64,000 bases of DNA from Pseudomonas grimontii (GTDB lineage Bacteria > Pseudomonadota > Gammaproteobacteria > Pseudomonadales > Pseudomonadaceae): contig NZ_VFES01000003.1 of the NCBI RefSeq assembly GCF_007858185.1, positions 62,001 through 126,000 of the forward strand. The letters are read 5' to 3'. A model generated the notes under the pieces. That model was not told the DNA's origin. It did no database searches and saw only the letters and a program-made list of their open reading frames with translations. The translations under genes and the position numbers were made by a program. The first letter of the stretch is position 1; each line of letters starts with the position of its first letter. Positions 20,378 to 28,762 of the stretch are shown here, in pieces.

Positions 20378-20406
20378 AAAAAAGCCGCTCGTAAGCGGCG
20401 TTTTTG
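20378..20406 (-). terminator. Rho-independent terminator of the cytochrome gene
   Basis: Stem GCCGCT/AGCGGC with a CGTA loop (20384-20399) is flanked by A and T runs, so it can work in both directions. It lies just beyond the cytochrome c5 stop codon. Confidence 0.8.
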
Positions 20407-20420
20407 GCGAAGATCGACGG

Positions 20421-20846
20421 TTACAGGCCGGACATCTTCTTGATTGCACCTTTAAGCTCATCATCCGAGCAATCAGCACAGGTGCCTTTTGGCGGCATGG
20501 CGTTGATACCGGTGATTGCCTTGGCCAGGATGCCATCGAGGCCGCCCTGGTGGTCGGCGCGCTCTTTCCAGGCCGCGGTGTCGCCAATTTTCGGCGCGTT
20601 CAACAGGCCGGTGCCGTGGCACGCGTTGCAGTGTTTGGCGATCACTTCATCTGGCGTTTTCGCTCCGCCGCCGCCGCCCGCTGCCACAGCGACTTCCATC
20701 CCCTTGCATTCCTGCCCCTGGACGCACACCTGGCCCACAGGCTCCAGGCGCTTGGCAATGTCATCATTGGTCGCAGCTTGAGCGCTGACAGCCCATAGGG
20801 CCAGTACGGTTGCTGGTGCAGCCAGCATTTTCATAATTAGATTCAC
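20421..20846 (-). CDS. cycB: Cytochrome c5-like periplasmic electron carrier
   Basis: This 141-aa monohaem c-type cytochrome has a signal peptide of about 24 residues (ending SAQA). The haem attachment site is CNACH (about 73-77) and the likely axial Met is in NAMPPKG (about 117). The C-terminal CADC pair (Cys123, Cys126) is characteristic of cytochrome c5. A low-complexity Gly stretch precedes the haem domain. It starts at 20846 (MNLIMKM) or five codons later. It is monocistronic, with its own terminator. The cycB name is taken from the P. aeruginosa counterpart. Confidence 0.9.
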   Translation of the reverse strand: MNLIMKMLAAPATVLALWAVSAQAATNDDIAKRLEPVGQVCVQGQECKGMEVAVAAGGGGGAKTPDEVIAKHCNACHGTGLLNAPKIGDTAAWKERADHQGGLDGILAKAITGINAMPPKGTCADCSDDELKGAIKKMSGL

Positions 20847-21015
20847 GCGTTCACCCTCAATGGTGGCTATTCACGCCTGCGGCCACGGTTTCGCAGGCGG
20901 CGAAAGTATAACGGTTAGCCCGTCTGGCCGAAACAACCCTATTAAACAAAGGGAGATTCAGTCTCGCGGAATGCTGCTCGGGTGCCTCTGCAACGCTGGC
21001 AGGACGCCTCTTTTG

Positions 21016-21564
21016 TTAAAAGTTCGCGGGTGTGGCTGCGCTGATTAGTCGCGCCGGCACGTCGAACGGATTACGAAAACGATGGGGCTTGGTGCTTTCA
21101 AAGTAGTAGCTATCGCCGGCTTCGAGCACAAAAGTTTCAAGACCGACCACCAACTCCAACCGGCCTTCCACCAGAATCCCGGTTTCCTCGCCTTCGTGGG
21201 TGAGCATTTCCTCGCCAGTATCGGCGCCCGGCGGGTAGATCTCGTTGAGAAATGCGATCGCGCGGCTCGGATGAGCACGACCCACCAGTTTCATGGTGAC
21301 GGCGCCGTCAGAGATGTCGATCAGCTCATTGGCTTTATAGACGATCTGCGTCGGTATTTCCTGGAGGATCTCCTCGGAAAAGAACTCGACCATGGACATG
21401 GGGATGCCGCCCAGCACCTTGCGCAAGGAACTGATCGAGGGGCTGACACTGTTTTTTTCGATCATCGAAATGGTGCTGTTGGTGACACCCGCGCGCTTGG
21501 CGAGCTCACGCTGGGAAAGACCCTTCAGCTTACGGATGGATTGCAGTCGTTCGCCGACGCCCAA
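21016..21564 (-). CDS. pauR: Polyamine-responsive repressor PauR-like (HTH-cupin)
   Basis: This 182-aa regulator has an N-terminal Cro/CI-type helix-turn-helix (LSQRELAKRAGVTNSTISMIE, about 17-37) and a C-terminal cupin effector domain (about 110-178, LTHEGEETGILVEGRLEL and GDSYYFESTKPHRF). The architecture and place beside dadX match P. aeruginosa PauR, which represses polyamine (putrescine and spermidine) catabolic genes until polyamines bind. Likely targets in this window are the PauB-like oxidase and kauB. The E. coli relative is PuuR. Assignment rests on family and synteny. Confidence 0.88.
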   Translation of the reverse strand: MGVGERLQSIRKLKGLSQRELAKRAGVTNSTISMIEKNSVSPSISSLRKVLGGIPMSMVEFFSEEILQEIPTQIVYKANELIDISDGAVTMKLVGRAHPSRAIAFLNEIYPPGADTGEEMLTHEGEETGILVEGRLELVVGLETFVLEAGDSYYFESTKPHRFRNPFDVPARLISAATPANF

Positions 21565-21680
21565 TGCGGGAGCCTCCTAGGATTCAGGCTTTGTTGTAAT
21601 TGAGCGTTATCATGGCGACAGCGTTCAGTATTTACAACACTTGGACCTAAATCCCAGGGAGCTGTGTTCGTACCTGGCGG

Positions 21681-22754
21681 TCAAGCGCCGGAATAGAGCC
21701 TTGGCACACGACGCAGGTTGCAGAAGATCTGGTACGGGATGGTTTCGGCGGCGACGGCGACGTCACTGGCCAGGATGTTTTTGCCCCACAGCTCCACTGT
21801 GGAACCAAGACCCGCCTCAGGGACGTCCGTCAGATCGATGCACAGCATGTCCATGGACACACGACCCAGCAATTGGCTGCGCTGCCCCGCTACCAGCACC
21901 GGCGTACCGGTGGGCGCGTGGCGCGGGTAGCCGTCGGCATAACCCATGGCAACCACGCCGATACGCATCGGTTTAGGCGTGATGAACCGGGCGCCGTAGC
22001 CTACCGGCTCGCCGGCCGGCAGTTCACGCACGCAGATGACTTTCGATTCCAGGGTCATCACCGGCTGCAGACGCGCGGCCAAGGCCTGGTCCTCACCAAA
22101 CGGTGTGGCGCCATACAGCATGATGCCCGGACGCACCCAGTCGCTCGACACGCTCGGCCAGCCCAGCACCGACGGCGAGTTGCGCAGGCTGACCTCAGCC
22201 ACCAGACCTTGGCGCGCCGCATCAAACACCGCCACTTGCTCATTGCTGCTGACGCAATCGAGTTCATCGGCGCGGGCAAAATGGCTCATCAACACAATCT
22301 TCGCGACTTTGCCGCTGGCCAGCAGGCGCTGGTAAGCCTGGTGGTAATCCTTGGGGTGCAGGCCAACGCGGTGCATCCCCGAATCCAGCTTGAGCCAGAT
22401 GGTCAGCGGCTTGAGCAGGCTGGCCTGTTCAATGGCCTCCAGTTGCCACAGCGAATGCACCACGCACCAGAAATCATGCTCGACGATCAGCGGCAGCTCG
22501 TCAGCTTCGAAAAACCCTTCCAGCAGCAGCACCGGCGCGCGAATGCCGGCGGCGCGCAATTCCAACGCTTCTTCGATGCACGCCACGGCAAACCCATCGG
22601 CTTCGGCTTCCAGCGCCTGGGCTACGCGCACGGCACCATGGCCATAGGCATCAGCCTTGACCACGGCGAGGGCCTTGGCCCCCGTGACTTCACGGGCCAA
22701 TTGGTAGTTGTGGCGCAGGGCTTGGAGGTCGATCAGGGCACGGGCAGGACGCAT
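21681..22754 (-). CDS. dadX: Catabolic alanine racemase
   Basis: This 357-aa PLP enzyme interconverts L- and D-alanine, feeding the D-amino acid dehydrogenase. The PLP lysine is Lys33 in [10 protein letters not shown]. The second catalytic tyrosine is in [11 protein letters not shown], with MGYADGYPR nearby. Length and fold match DadX/Alr. It lies downstream of the RidA and dadA genes on the same strand with a gap of about 80 bp, consistent with a dadA-RidA-dadX operon regulated by the divergent Lrp-type DadR. Confidence 0.95.
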   Translation of the reverse strand: MRPARALIDLQALRHNYQLAREVTGAKALAVVKADAYGHGAVRVAQALEAEADGFAVACIEEALELRAAGIRAPVLLLEGFFEADELPLIVEHDFWCVVHSLWQLEAIEQASLLKPLTIWLKLDSGMHRVGLHPKDYHQAYQRLLASGKVAKIVLMSHFARADELDCVSSNEQVAVFDAARQGLVAEVSLRNSPSVLGWPSVSSDWVRPGIMLYGATPFGEDQALAARLQPVMTLESKVICVRELPAGEPVGYGARFITPKPMRIGVVAMGYADGYPRHAPTGTPVLVAGQRSQLLGRVSMDMLCIDLTDVPEAGLGSTVELWGKNILASDVAVAAETIPYQIFCNLRRVPRLYSGA

Positions 22755-22834
22755 GGCGGCAGGCTTCTAGGCGGCAAAGTGAAGAAAAAACCGGCACCGG
22801 CCAACAGCTTCGGCACCGGGAGAGGGATCGTTGT

Positions 22835-23188
22835 TTAAGGCAGCGCGGCCACGACGGACAGCTCTACCAGGATTTCCGGTTCGCACAGCTTGGCTTCAAC
22901 CGTAGCGCGGGCCGGGGCAACGCCCTTGGGCAGCCACGTGTCCCACACCGCGTTCATACCGGCGAAATCGGCGTCGATGTCTTTCAGGTAGATCGTCACC
23001 GACAGCAGCTTGGTTTTGTCGGTGCCGGCCAGGTCCAGCAAACGCTCGATATTGACCAGGGTTTCACGGGTCTGCTGTTCGATCCCGGCGCTCATGTCGT
23101 CGCCGACTTGCCCGGCCAGATACACGGTACCGCTGTGAACAACGATCTGGCTCATGCGCTCATTGGTGAGCTGGCGCTGGATTGACAT
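22835..23188 (-). CDS. RidA family (reactive imine deaminase) protein of the dad operon
   Basis: This 117-aa RidA/YjgF protein probably hydrolyses the imino acids released by DadA. Conserved segments are [27 protein letters not shown] and the C-terminal ARATVEAKL containing the substrate-binding Arg. The start at 23188 ([11 protein letters not shown]) is preferred because an AGGAG site lies about 10 bases upstream. It overlaps the 3' end of dadA by 29 bases, so translation is coupled. A start at 23215 would add nine residues. Confidence 0.9.
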   Translation of the reverse strand: MSIQRQLTNERMSQIVVHSGTVYLAGQVGDDMSAGIEQQTRETLVNIERLLDLAGTDKTKLLSVTIYLKDIDADFAGMNAVWDTWLPKGVAPARATVEAKLCEPEILVELSVVAALP

Positions 23189-24461
23189 GTTTTGCAGACT
23201 CCTGGTGGTTGCCATAACGGGAAATATCGAGGCCTTCGGCGCTGATCTGGGGCGTTTTCTTCGCCATCAGGTCGGCCAGCAAACGACCGGAGCCGCACGC
23301 CATGGTCCAACCGAGGGTGCCATGGCCGGTGTTCAGGAACAGGTTCTTGAACGGCGTGGCACCGACAATCGGCGTGCCGTCGGGTGTGGTCGGACGCAGG
23401 CCGGTCCAGAAAGTGGCTTCGGCCAGATCGCCGCCTTGAGGATAAAGGTCGTTGACGATCATCTCCAGGGTTTCACGCCGGCGCGGGTTAAGCGACAGGT
23501 CAAAACCGGCTATTTCAGCCATGCCGCCGACGCGGATGCGGTTGTCGAAACGGGTGATGGCGACCTTGTAGGTCTCGTCGAGAATGGTCGACGTCGGCGC
23601 CATCGCCGAGTTGGTGATCGGCACGGTCAGCGAGTAGCCCTTGAGCGGGTACACCGGTGCCTTGATCCCCAGCGGCTTGAGCAGCTTCGGCGAATAACTG
23701 CCAAGGGCCAGTACGTAGCGGTCGGCGGTTTCCAGCTTGCCGTCGATCCACACGCCGTTGACGCGCTCGCCCGCGTAGTCGAGCCGTTGGATGTCCTGTT
23801 CGAAGCGGAACTCCACGCCCAGTTGCTTACACATGTCGGCCAAGCGGGTGGTGAACATCTGGCAGTCGCCGGTCTGGTCATTGGGCAGGCGCAGGGCCCC
23901 GGCGAGGATATCGGTGACACTTGCCAGGGCCGGCTCAACACGGGCGATACCGGCGCGGTCGAGCAGTTCGAACGGCACGCCGGACTCTTTCAACACGGCA
24001 ATATCTTTGGCGGCGCCATCGAGTTGCGCCTGGGTGCGGAACAGTTGGGTCGTGCCGAGGCTGCGGCCTTCGTAGGCGATGCCGGTTTCGGCGCGCAATT
24101 CGTCGAGGCAGTCACGGCTGTACTCGGACAGGCGCACCATGCGCTCCTTGTTCACCGCATAACGGCTGGCGGTGCAGTTGCGCAGCATCTGCGCCATCCA
24201 CAGGTATTGGTCAATATCCGCCGTGGCCTTGATCGCCAGCGGTGCGTGGCGTTGCAGCAACCACTTGATGGCCTTGAGCGGTACGCCCGGCGCGGCCCAT
24301 GGCGAAGCGTAGCCTGGAGAGACTTGGCCTGCGTTGGCGAAACTGGTTTCCATGGCGGCAGCGGGCTGACGGTCGACCACTACCACTTCAAAGCCGGCCC
24401 GCGCCAAATAGTAGGCACTGGTCACACCAATGACGCCGCTACCCAAGACCAGAACGCGCAT
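23160..24461 (-). CDS. dadA: D-amino acid dehydrogenase, small subunit
   Basis: This 433-aa FAD enzyme oxidises D-alanine and other D-amino acids to keto acids and passes electrons to the membrane respiratory chain. The N-terminal Rossmann motif is [18 protein letters not shown], with VVVVDRQ as the end of the dinucleotide fold. The C-terminal FAD contact lies in [16 protein letters not shown]. Length fits DadA (432-434 aa). It is the first gene of the dadA-RidA-dadX run and is divergent from dadR across a 156-bp promoter region with a strong palindrome. Confidence 0.95.
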   Translation of the reverse strand: MRVLVLGSGVIGVTSAYYLARAGFEVVVVDRQPAAAMETSFANAGQVSPGYASPWAAPGVPLKAIKWLLQRHAPLAIKATADIDQYLWMAQMLRNCTASRYAVNKERMVRLSEYSRDCLDELRAETGIAYEGRSLGTTQLFRTQAQLDGAAKDIAVLKESGVPFELLDRAGIARVEPALASVTDILAGALRLPNDQTGDCQMFTTRLADMCKQLGVEFRFEQDIQRLDYAGERVNGVWIDGKLETADRYVLALGSYSPKLLKPLGIKAPVYPLKGYSLTVPITNSAMAPTSTILDETYKVAITRFDNRIRVGGMAEIAGFDLSLNPRRRETLEMIVNDLYPQGGDLAEATFWTGLRPTTPDGTPIVGATPFKNLFLNTGHGTLGWTMACGSGRLLADLMAKKTPQISAEGLDISRYGNHQESAKHVNPAPAHQ

Positions 24462-24535
24462 TTTTATATCCTCATCGCGGGCTTAGCCGCTGACGTGTGT
24501 TATTCGAGCAATGATGGGCGCAGTATAAAAAGCAA

Positions 24536-24576
24536 TCGCCAGTGCATTTCACTATATAAATGCCTATATTTGGCGA
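24536..24576. promoter_or_regulatory. Nested palindrome in the dadA-dadR promoter region, candidate DadR operator
   Basis: An outer inverted pair TCGCCA (24536-24541) and TGGCGA (24571-24576) encloses an inner pair GCATTT (24544-24549) and AAATGC (24558-24563), with AT-rich sequence between. It lies between dadA and dadR. Lrp-type regulators bind such AT-rich dyads, and DadR controls dadA in P. aeruginosa. The site itself is inferred. Confidence 0.5.
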
Positions 24577-24617
24577 CAATTCTCGGCAAAAACCCTTTTC
24601 ACAGAGGCGTATCCCCT

Positions 24618-25106
24618 ATGCGTACCAACACCCAGACCAAGCGGGAGCTGGACAAGATCGACCGCAACATCCTGCGCATCCTGCAAACCGACGGGCGAAT
24701 CTCGTTCACCGAGCTGGGGGAAAAGGTCGGGCTCTCCACCACGCCGTGTACCGAGCGGGTACGGCGGCTGGAGCGCGAGGGGATCATCATGGGCTACAAC
24801 GCACGGCTCAATCCCCAGCACTTGAAGGGAAGTTTGCTGGTATTTGTCGAGATCAGCCTCGATTACAAATCCGGCGACACCTTTGAAGAGTTCCGCCGCG
24901 CCGTGTTGAAACTGCCTCATGTGCTGGAGTGCCACCTGGTGTCGGGTGACTTCGACTACCTGGTGAAAGCGCGGATTTCCGAGATGGCCTCGTACCGCAA
25001 ATTACTCGGCGACATCTTGCTCAAGCTGCCCCATGTGCGGGAATCGAAGAGCTATATCGTGATGGAAGAGGTGAAAGAGAGCCTTAACCTGCCGATCCCG
25101 GACTGA
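24618..25106 (+). CDS. dadR: Lrp/AsnC-family regulator DadR
   Basis: This 162-aa Lrp-type regulator probably activates the dadA operon in response to L-alanine. It has an N-terminal helix-turn-helix (RISFTELGEKVGLSTTPCTERVRRLE, about 28-53) and a C-terminal RAM ligand-binding domain (about 75-155, HVLECHLVSGDFDYLVKAR). The start at 24618 is fixed by the family N-terminus and an AGAGG site upstream. The reading frame stays open a long way upstream only because it lies antisense to dadA. Confidence 0.92.
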   Translation: MRTNTQTKRELDKIDRNILRILQTDGRISFTELGEKVGLSTTPCTERVRRLEREGIIMGYNARLNPQHLKGSLLVFVEISLDYKSGDTFEEFRRAVLKLPHVLECHLVSGDFDYLVKARISEMASYRKLLGDILLKLPHVRESKSYIVMEEVKESLNLPIPD

Positions 25107-25123
25107 CTGATCCCGTATATCTG

Positions 25124-25477
25124 TTAGACCAGCACTTGCCGGGTGCTCGCCATGTACTCATGGATCTGCTTCTCCACCCGAGGGTGAATCAGCTCTACGG
25201 GCCCCCGCCCATTGGGGCATGGCAAGGTCTTGGTGGTGCCGAACAGCCGACAGATCAGCGGCCGCTCGTCATACACGGTGCAGCCGTTGGGGCCCAGGTG
25301 CACGCAGTTCAGCTCGTCCATCGCCGCGTCCTGCTCGGCAGCGGTCTTGCGTGGCAGGCGCGACATTTCCTCCGGCGAAGTGGTGACCGGCCCACAGCAG
25401 TCGTGGCAGCCGGGGACGCACTCGAACGAAGGAATCTGACGGCGTAGCGCGCTGATTTTCTGACTGTTGCAACTCAT
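25124..25477 (-). CDS. YkgJ-family cysteine-cluster protein
   Basis: This 117-aa cytosolic protein has the conserved cysteine pattern CVPGCHDCCG (about 20-29), a central C-x-H-L, and CTVYDERPLICRLFG. The YkgJ family is thought to bind zinc or an iron-sulphur cluster; function is unknown. It lies convergent to dadR with a gap of only 17 bases and divergent from the amine-oxidase gene. Length is typical. Confidence 0.85.
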   Translation of the reverse strand: MSCNSQKISALRRQIPSFECVPGCHDCCGPVTTSPEEMSRLPRKTAAEQDAAMDELNCVHLGPNGCTVYDERPLICRLFGTTKTLPCPNGRGPVELIHPRVEKQIHEYMASTRQVLV

Positions 25478-25591
25478 CGAAACACGTACCGAACGGCGAA
25501 TAGAGGTGGATTCTGAAGCAAAACGCCCTGCGCAGACAGCTTCGTCCGACCGCTGTATCCTGCGTCAAATTTTCCAAACAGGGATGCTCCC

Positions 25592-26884
25592 ATGACTGCC
25601 AGCGCCCGGCACACCGCTTCCTACTACGCCGCCAGCAGCGTACCGCAACCCGATTACCCTGCGCTGACAGGCGAAGTGAGCGCCGATGTGTGCGTGATCG
25701 GCGGCGGTTTCTCCGGGCTCAACACGGCCCTGGAGCTGGCTGAGCGCGGTTTCAGCGTGGTGTTGCTGGAAGCGCGCAAGATCGCCTGGGGCGCCAGCGG
25801 GCGCAATGGCGGCCAGTTGATTCGCGGTGTCGGTCATGGCCTGGAGCAGTTCGCCAACGTGATCGGCACCGATGGCGTGCGCCAGATGAAGCTGATGGGC
25901 CTGGAAGCCGTGGAGATCGTGCGTGAACGCGTCGAGCGCTACCAGATCCCCTGCGACCTGACCTGGGGCTACTGCGACCTGGCCAATAAACCTCGCGACC
26001 TGCAAGGCCTGGCCGAAGACGCCGAAGAACTGCGCAGCCTGGGCTATCGCCACCAAGTGCGCCTGCTGCAAGCGAGCGAAATGGGCAGCGTCATCGGCTC
26101 CGACCGCTATGTGGGCGGCATGATCGACATGGGGTCGGGCCACCTGCATCCGTTGAACCTGGCTCTCGGCGAAGCCGCCGCCGCGCGGCAATTGGGTGTG
26201 CAGCTGTTCGAACAGTCCGACGTCACGCGCATCGACTACGGCCCCGAGGTCAAGGTGCACACCGCCCAAGGCACGGTGCGCGCCAAGACCCTGGTACTGG
26301 CGTGCAATGCCTATCTCAATGGACTGAATCCGCAATTGAGCGGCAAGGTGCTGCCCGCCGGCAGCTACATCATCGCCACCGAACCGTTGAGCGAAGCGCA
26401 AGCTGCCAACCTGCTACCGCAGAACATGGCGGTGTGTGACCAGCGCGTGACGGTGGATTACTTCCGGTTGTCCGCCGACCGCCGTCTGTTATTCGGCGGC
26501 GCCTGCCACTACTCCGGACGCGACCCCAAGGACATCGGCGCCTACATGCGGCCAAAGATGCTGCAGGTGTTCCCACAGCTGGCCGACGTGAAGATCGATT
26601 ACCAATGGGGCGGCATGATCGGCATCGGCGCCAACCGCCTGCCGCAGATCGGCCGCTTGGCGGATCAGCCCAACGTGTATTACGCCCAGGCCTACGCAGG
26701 CCATGGCCTCAACGCCACGCACCTGGCGGGCAAGCTGCTGGCCGAAGCCATCAGTGGCCAGCAGCAGGGACGTTTCGATTTGTTCGCCCAGGTGCCGCAC
26801 ATCACCTTCCCCGGCGGCAAGCACCTGCGCTCGCCGCTGCTGGCCTTGGGAATGCTCTGGCACCGCCTCAAAGAGCTGGTCTGA
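25592..26884 (+). CDS. pauB4: FAD-dependent amine oxidoreductase (PauB4/PuuB-like)
   Basis: This 430-aa flavoenzyme of the DAO superfamily probably oxidises gamma-glutamylated polyamines to aldehydes. The FAD motif is VCVIGGGFSGLNTALELAERG (about residues 31-51), followed by LLEARKIAWGASGRNGGQL, typical of PuuB-like enzymes. The C-terminal part has WGGMIGIGANRLPQIG and AYAGHGLNATHLAGK. Synteny points to P. aeruginosa PA5309 (PauB4). The aldehyde product would suit the KauB dehydrogenase encoded 5 kb away. Substrate is inferred. Confidence 0.8.
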   Translation: MTASARHTASYYAASSVPQPDYPALTGEVSADVCVIGGGFSGLNTALELAERGFSVVLLEARKIAWGASGRNGGQLIRGVGHGLEQFANVIGTDGVRQMKLMGLEAVEIVRERVERYQIPCDLTWGYCDLANKPRDLQGLAEDAEELRSLGYRHQVRLLQASEMGSVIGSDRYVGGMIDMGSGHLHPLNLALGEAAAARQLGVQLFEQSDVTRIDYGPEVKVHTAQGTVRAKTLVLACNAYLNGLNPQLSGKVLPAGSYIIATEPLSEAQAANLLPQNMAVCDQRVTVDYFRLSADRRLLFGGACHYSGRDPKDIGAYMRPKMLQVFPQLADVKIDYQWGGMIGIGANRLPQIGRLADQPNVYYAQAYAGHGLNATHLAGKLLAEAISGQQQGRFDLFAQVPHITFPGGKHLRSPLLALGMLWHRLKELV

Positions 26885-27109
26885 TCAATCACGCCAGAAG
26901 GGTTTCAGGCCTTCCTGGCGTGCTTGCTCTGGGGTCAACCCAACGTCGCGCAATTGCTCGCGGGTCAAGTGCAGCAAGGCCTTGCGCGTATGGCGGCGGT
27001 GCCAGAACAGGCTCCAGCGGCTGATCTCGCGCGGCGACGTCGCCCGCTCTTGCCCAGCCTGCAGTTCCTGACTGTGTAACATCAGCCGCACATCGCTCAT
27101 GCCGTTCAT
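26885..27109 (-). CDS. DUF1127 small protein
   Basis: This 74-aa protein ends with the DUF1127 signature: RRHTRKALLHLTREQLRDVGLTPEQARQEG and KPFWRD. Small DUF1127 proteins have been linked to RNA metabolism and stress in other bacteria, but this one's role is unknown. The start at 27109 has an AGGGG site 7-8 bases upstream; a later ATG at 27100 is possible. The stop abuts the end of the convergent oxidoreductase gene. Confidence 0.85.
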   Translation of the reverse strand: MNGMSDVRLMLHSQELQAGQERATSPREISRWSLFWHRRHTRKALLHLTREQLRDVGLTPEQARQEGLKPFWRD

Positions 27110-27167
27110 TTTGCTGCCCCTCATTTGCTTGTTGCCATGAGTGGCTAGAATGGGCCAGAAGGCAAAA

Positions 27168-27256
27168 CCATTACAGATTCAACCCACCTTTATTAAATCC
27201 ATACAGACACTGCCTTTACGCGGCTGAATCCTGTATTTTTCCCCTATCTGTACTGG
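27168..27256. promoter_or_regulatory. Repeated TACAGA half-sites upstream of the MocR gene
   Basis: Three copies of TACAGA or its complement TCTGTA occur in ATTACAGATT, ATACAGACAC and ATCTGTACTG, spread over about 90 bp before the MocR-family gene. MocR regulators often bind short direct repeats near their own promoters. The number is low enough to be chance. Confidence 0.3.
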
Positions 27257-27275
27257 TCCCCTGGGAGCGACCGCC

Positions 27276-28700
27276 ATGACGCTTTACGTCAACCTCGCCG
27301 AATTACTGGGCACACGCATCGAACAGGGTTTCTATCGCCCCGGAGATCGGCTGCCGTCCGTACGCGCCTTGAGTGTGGAGCACGGGGTCAGCCTGAGCAC
27401 CGTGCAGCAGGCGTATCGGTTGCTGGAAGACAATGGCCTGGCGATGCCCAAGCCCAAGTCCGGCTACTTTGTACCGGTGGGTCGGGAGCTGCCGGCACTG
27501 CCCGAGGTCGGCCGCCCGGCCCAGCGCCCGGTGGAAATCTCCCAATGGGATCTGGTGCTGGAGCTGATTCGCGCCGTTCCGCGCAAAGACGTCATACAGA
27601 TGGGACGCGGCATGCCGGATGTATTGTCACCCACCCTCAAGCCCCTGCTGCGCAGCCTGGCCCGCGTCAGCCGGCGCCAGGATCTACCGGGGCTGTATTA
27701 CGACAATATCCTCGGCTGTATGGAACTGCGCGAGCAAATCGCCCGGCTGTCACTGGATTCCGGCTGCCAACTGACGGCCGAGGACATCGTGATTACCACT
27801 GGCTGCCACGAGGCGCTGTCCGCCAGCATCCACGCCATCTGCGCGCCCGGCGACATCGTTGCGGTGGACTCGCCCAGCTTCCACGGCGCCATGCAGACCC
27901 TCAAGGGCTTGGGCATGAAAGCCCTGGAAATCCCCACCGACCCGATCACCGGCATCAGCCTCGAAGCCCTGGAACTGGCGCTGGAACAGTGGCCGATCAA
28001 GGTCATCCAGCTGACCCCCAACTGCAATAACCCGCTGGGCTACATCATGCCGGAAGCGCGCAAACGCGCATTGCTGACCCTGGCCCAGCGCTATGATGTA
28101 GCGATCATCGAAGACGATGTGTATGGCGAACTGGCCTACAGCTACCCACGCCCTCGTACGATTAAGTCCTTCGACGAAGACGGTCGCGTGCTGCTGTGCA
28201 GCTCGTTCTCCAAGACCCTGGCGCCGGGCCTGCGCATTGGCTGGGTCGCTCCGGGCCGGTACCTGGAGCGGGTACTGCACATGAAGTACATCAGCACCGG
28301 CTCCACCGCCACGCAGCCGCAGATCGCAATTGCCGAGTTTCTCAAAGGCGGTCATTTCGAGCCGCATTTGCGACGGATGCGCACACAATACCAGCGTAAT
28401 CGCGACCTGATGCTCGACTGGGTCAGCCGCTATTTCCCCGCCGGCACACGCGCCAGCCGCCCCCAAGGCAGTTTCATGCTGTGGATAGAACTGCCGGAAG
28501 GCTTCGACACCCTCAAGCTCAACCGCGTGCTGGTGGAACAAGGCGTACAGGTGGCTGTGGGAAGCATCTTTTCTGCTTCGGGCAAGTACCGGAACTGCCT
28601 GCGCATGAACTACGCTGCCAAGCCAACCGCGCAGATTGAAGAGGCTGTGCGCAAGGTCGGCGCTGCCGCGATCAAGATGCTGGCCGAAGTGGTGGACTGA
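27276..28700 (+). CDS. MocR-family regulator (GntR helix-turn-helix fused to PLP aminotransferase fold)
   Basis: This 474-aa protein has an N-terminal winged helix of GntR type (about 1-70, YRPGDRLPSVRALSVEHGVSLSTVQQAY) and a class-I aminotransferase-like domain (about 90-470). The PLP lysine lies in CSSFSKTLAPGLRIGW, and the usual Asn and Asp/Tyr positions are present (PNCNNPLGY, EDDVYGEL). It probably acts as a PLP-sensing regulator rather than an enzyme. It stands next to polyamine and amino-acid catabolic genes, but its target is unknown. Confidence 0.9.
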   Translation: MTLYVNLAELLGTRIEQGFYRPGDRLPSVRALSVEHGVSLSTVQQAYRLLEDNGLAMPKPKSGYFVPVGRELPALPEVGRPAQRPVEISQWDLVLELIRAVPRKDVIQMGRGMPDVLSPTLKPLLRSLARVSRRQDLPGLYYDNILGCMELREQIARLSLDSGCQLTAEDIVITTGCHEALSASIHAICAPGDIVAVDSPSFHGAMQTLKGLGMKALEIPTDPITGISLEALELALEQWPIKVIQLTPNCNNPLGYIMPEARKRALLTLAQRYDVAIIEDDVYGELAYSYPRPRTIKSFDEDGRVLLCSSFSKTLAPGLRIGWVAPGRYLERVLHMKYISTGSTATQPQIAIAEFLKGGHFEPHLRRMRTQYQRNRDLMLDWVSRYFPAGTRASRPQGSFMLWIELPEGFDTLKLNRVLVEQGVQVAVGSIFSASGKYRNCLRMNYAAKPTAQIEEAVRKVGAAAIKMLAEVVD

Positions 28701-28762
28701 CCTTTCGCGAGAAATCGCCGTCATATGTCGACAACCGCCCTGACCTGGAAACGACTCCCTTG

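Noticed and set aside
23154..24617. Very long open frame on the plus strand continuous with dadR
   Set aside because: It lies antisense to dadA, has low-quality composition (Arg/His/Gly-rich) and no family. High-GC genes commonly leave open antisense frames. The real dadR start is at 24618.
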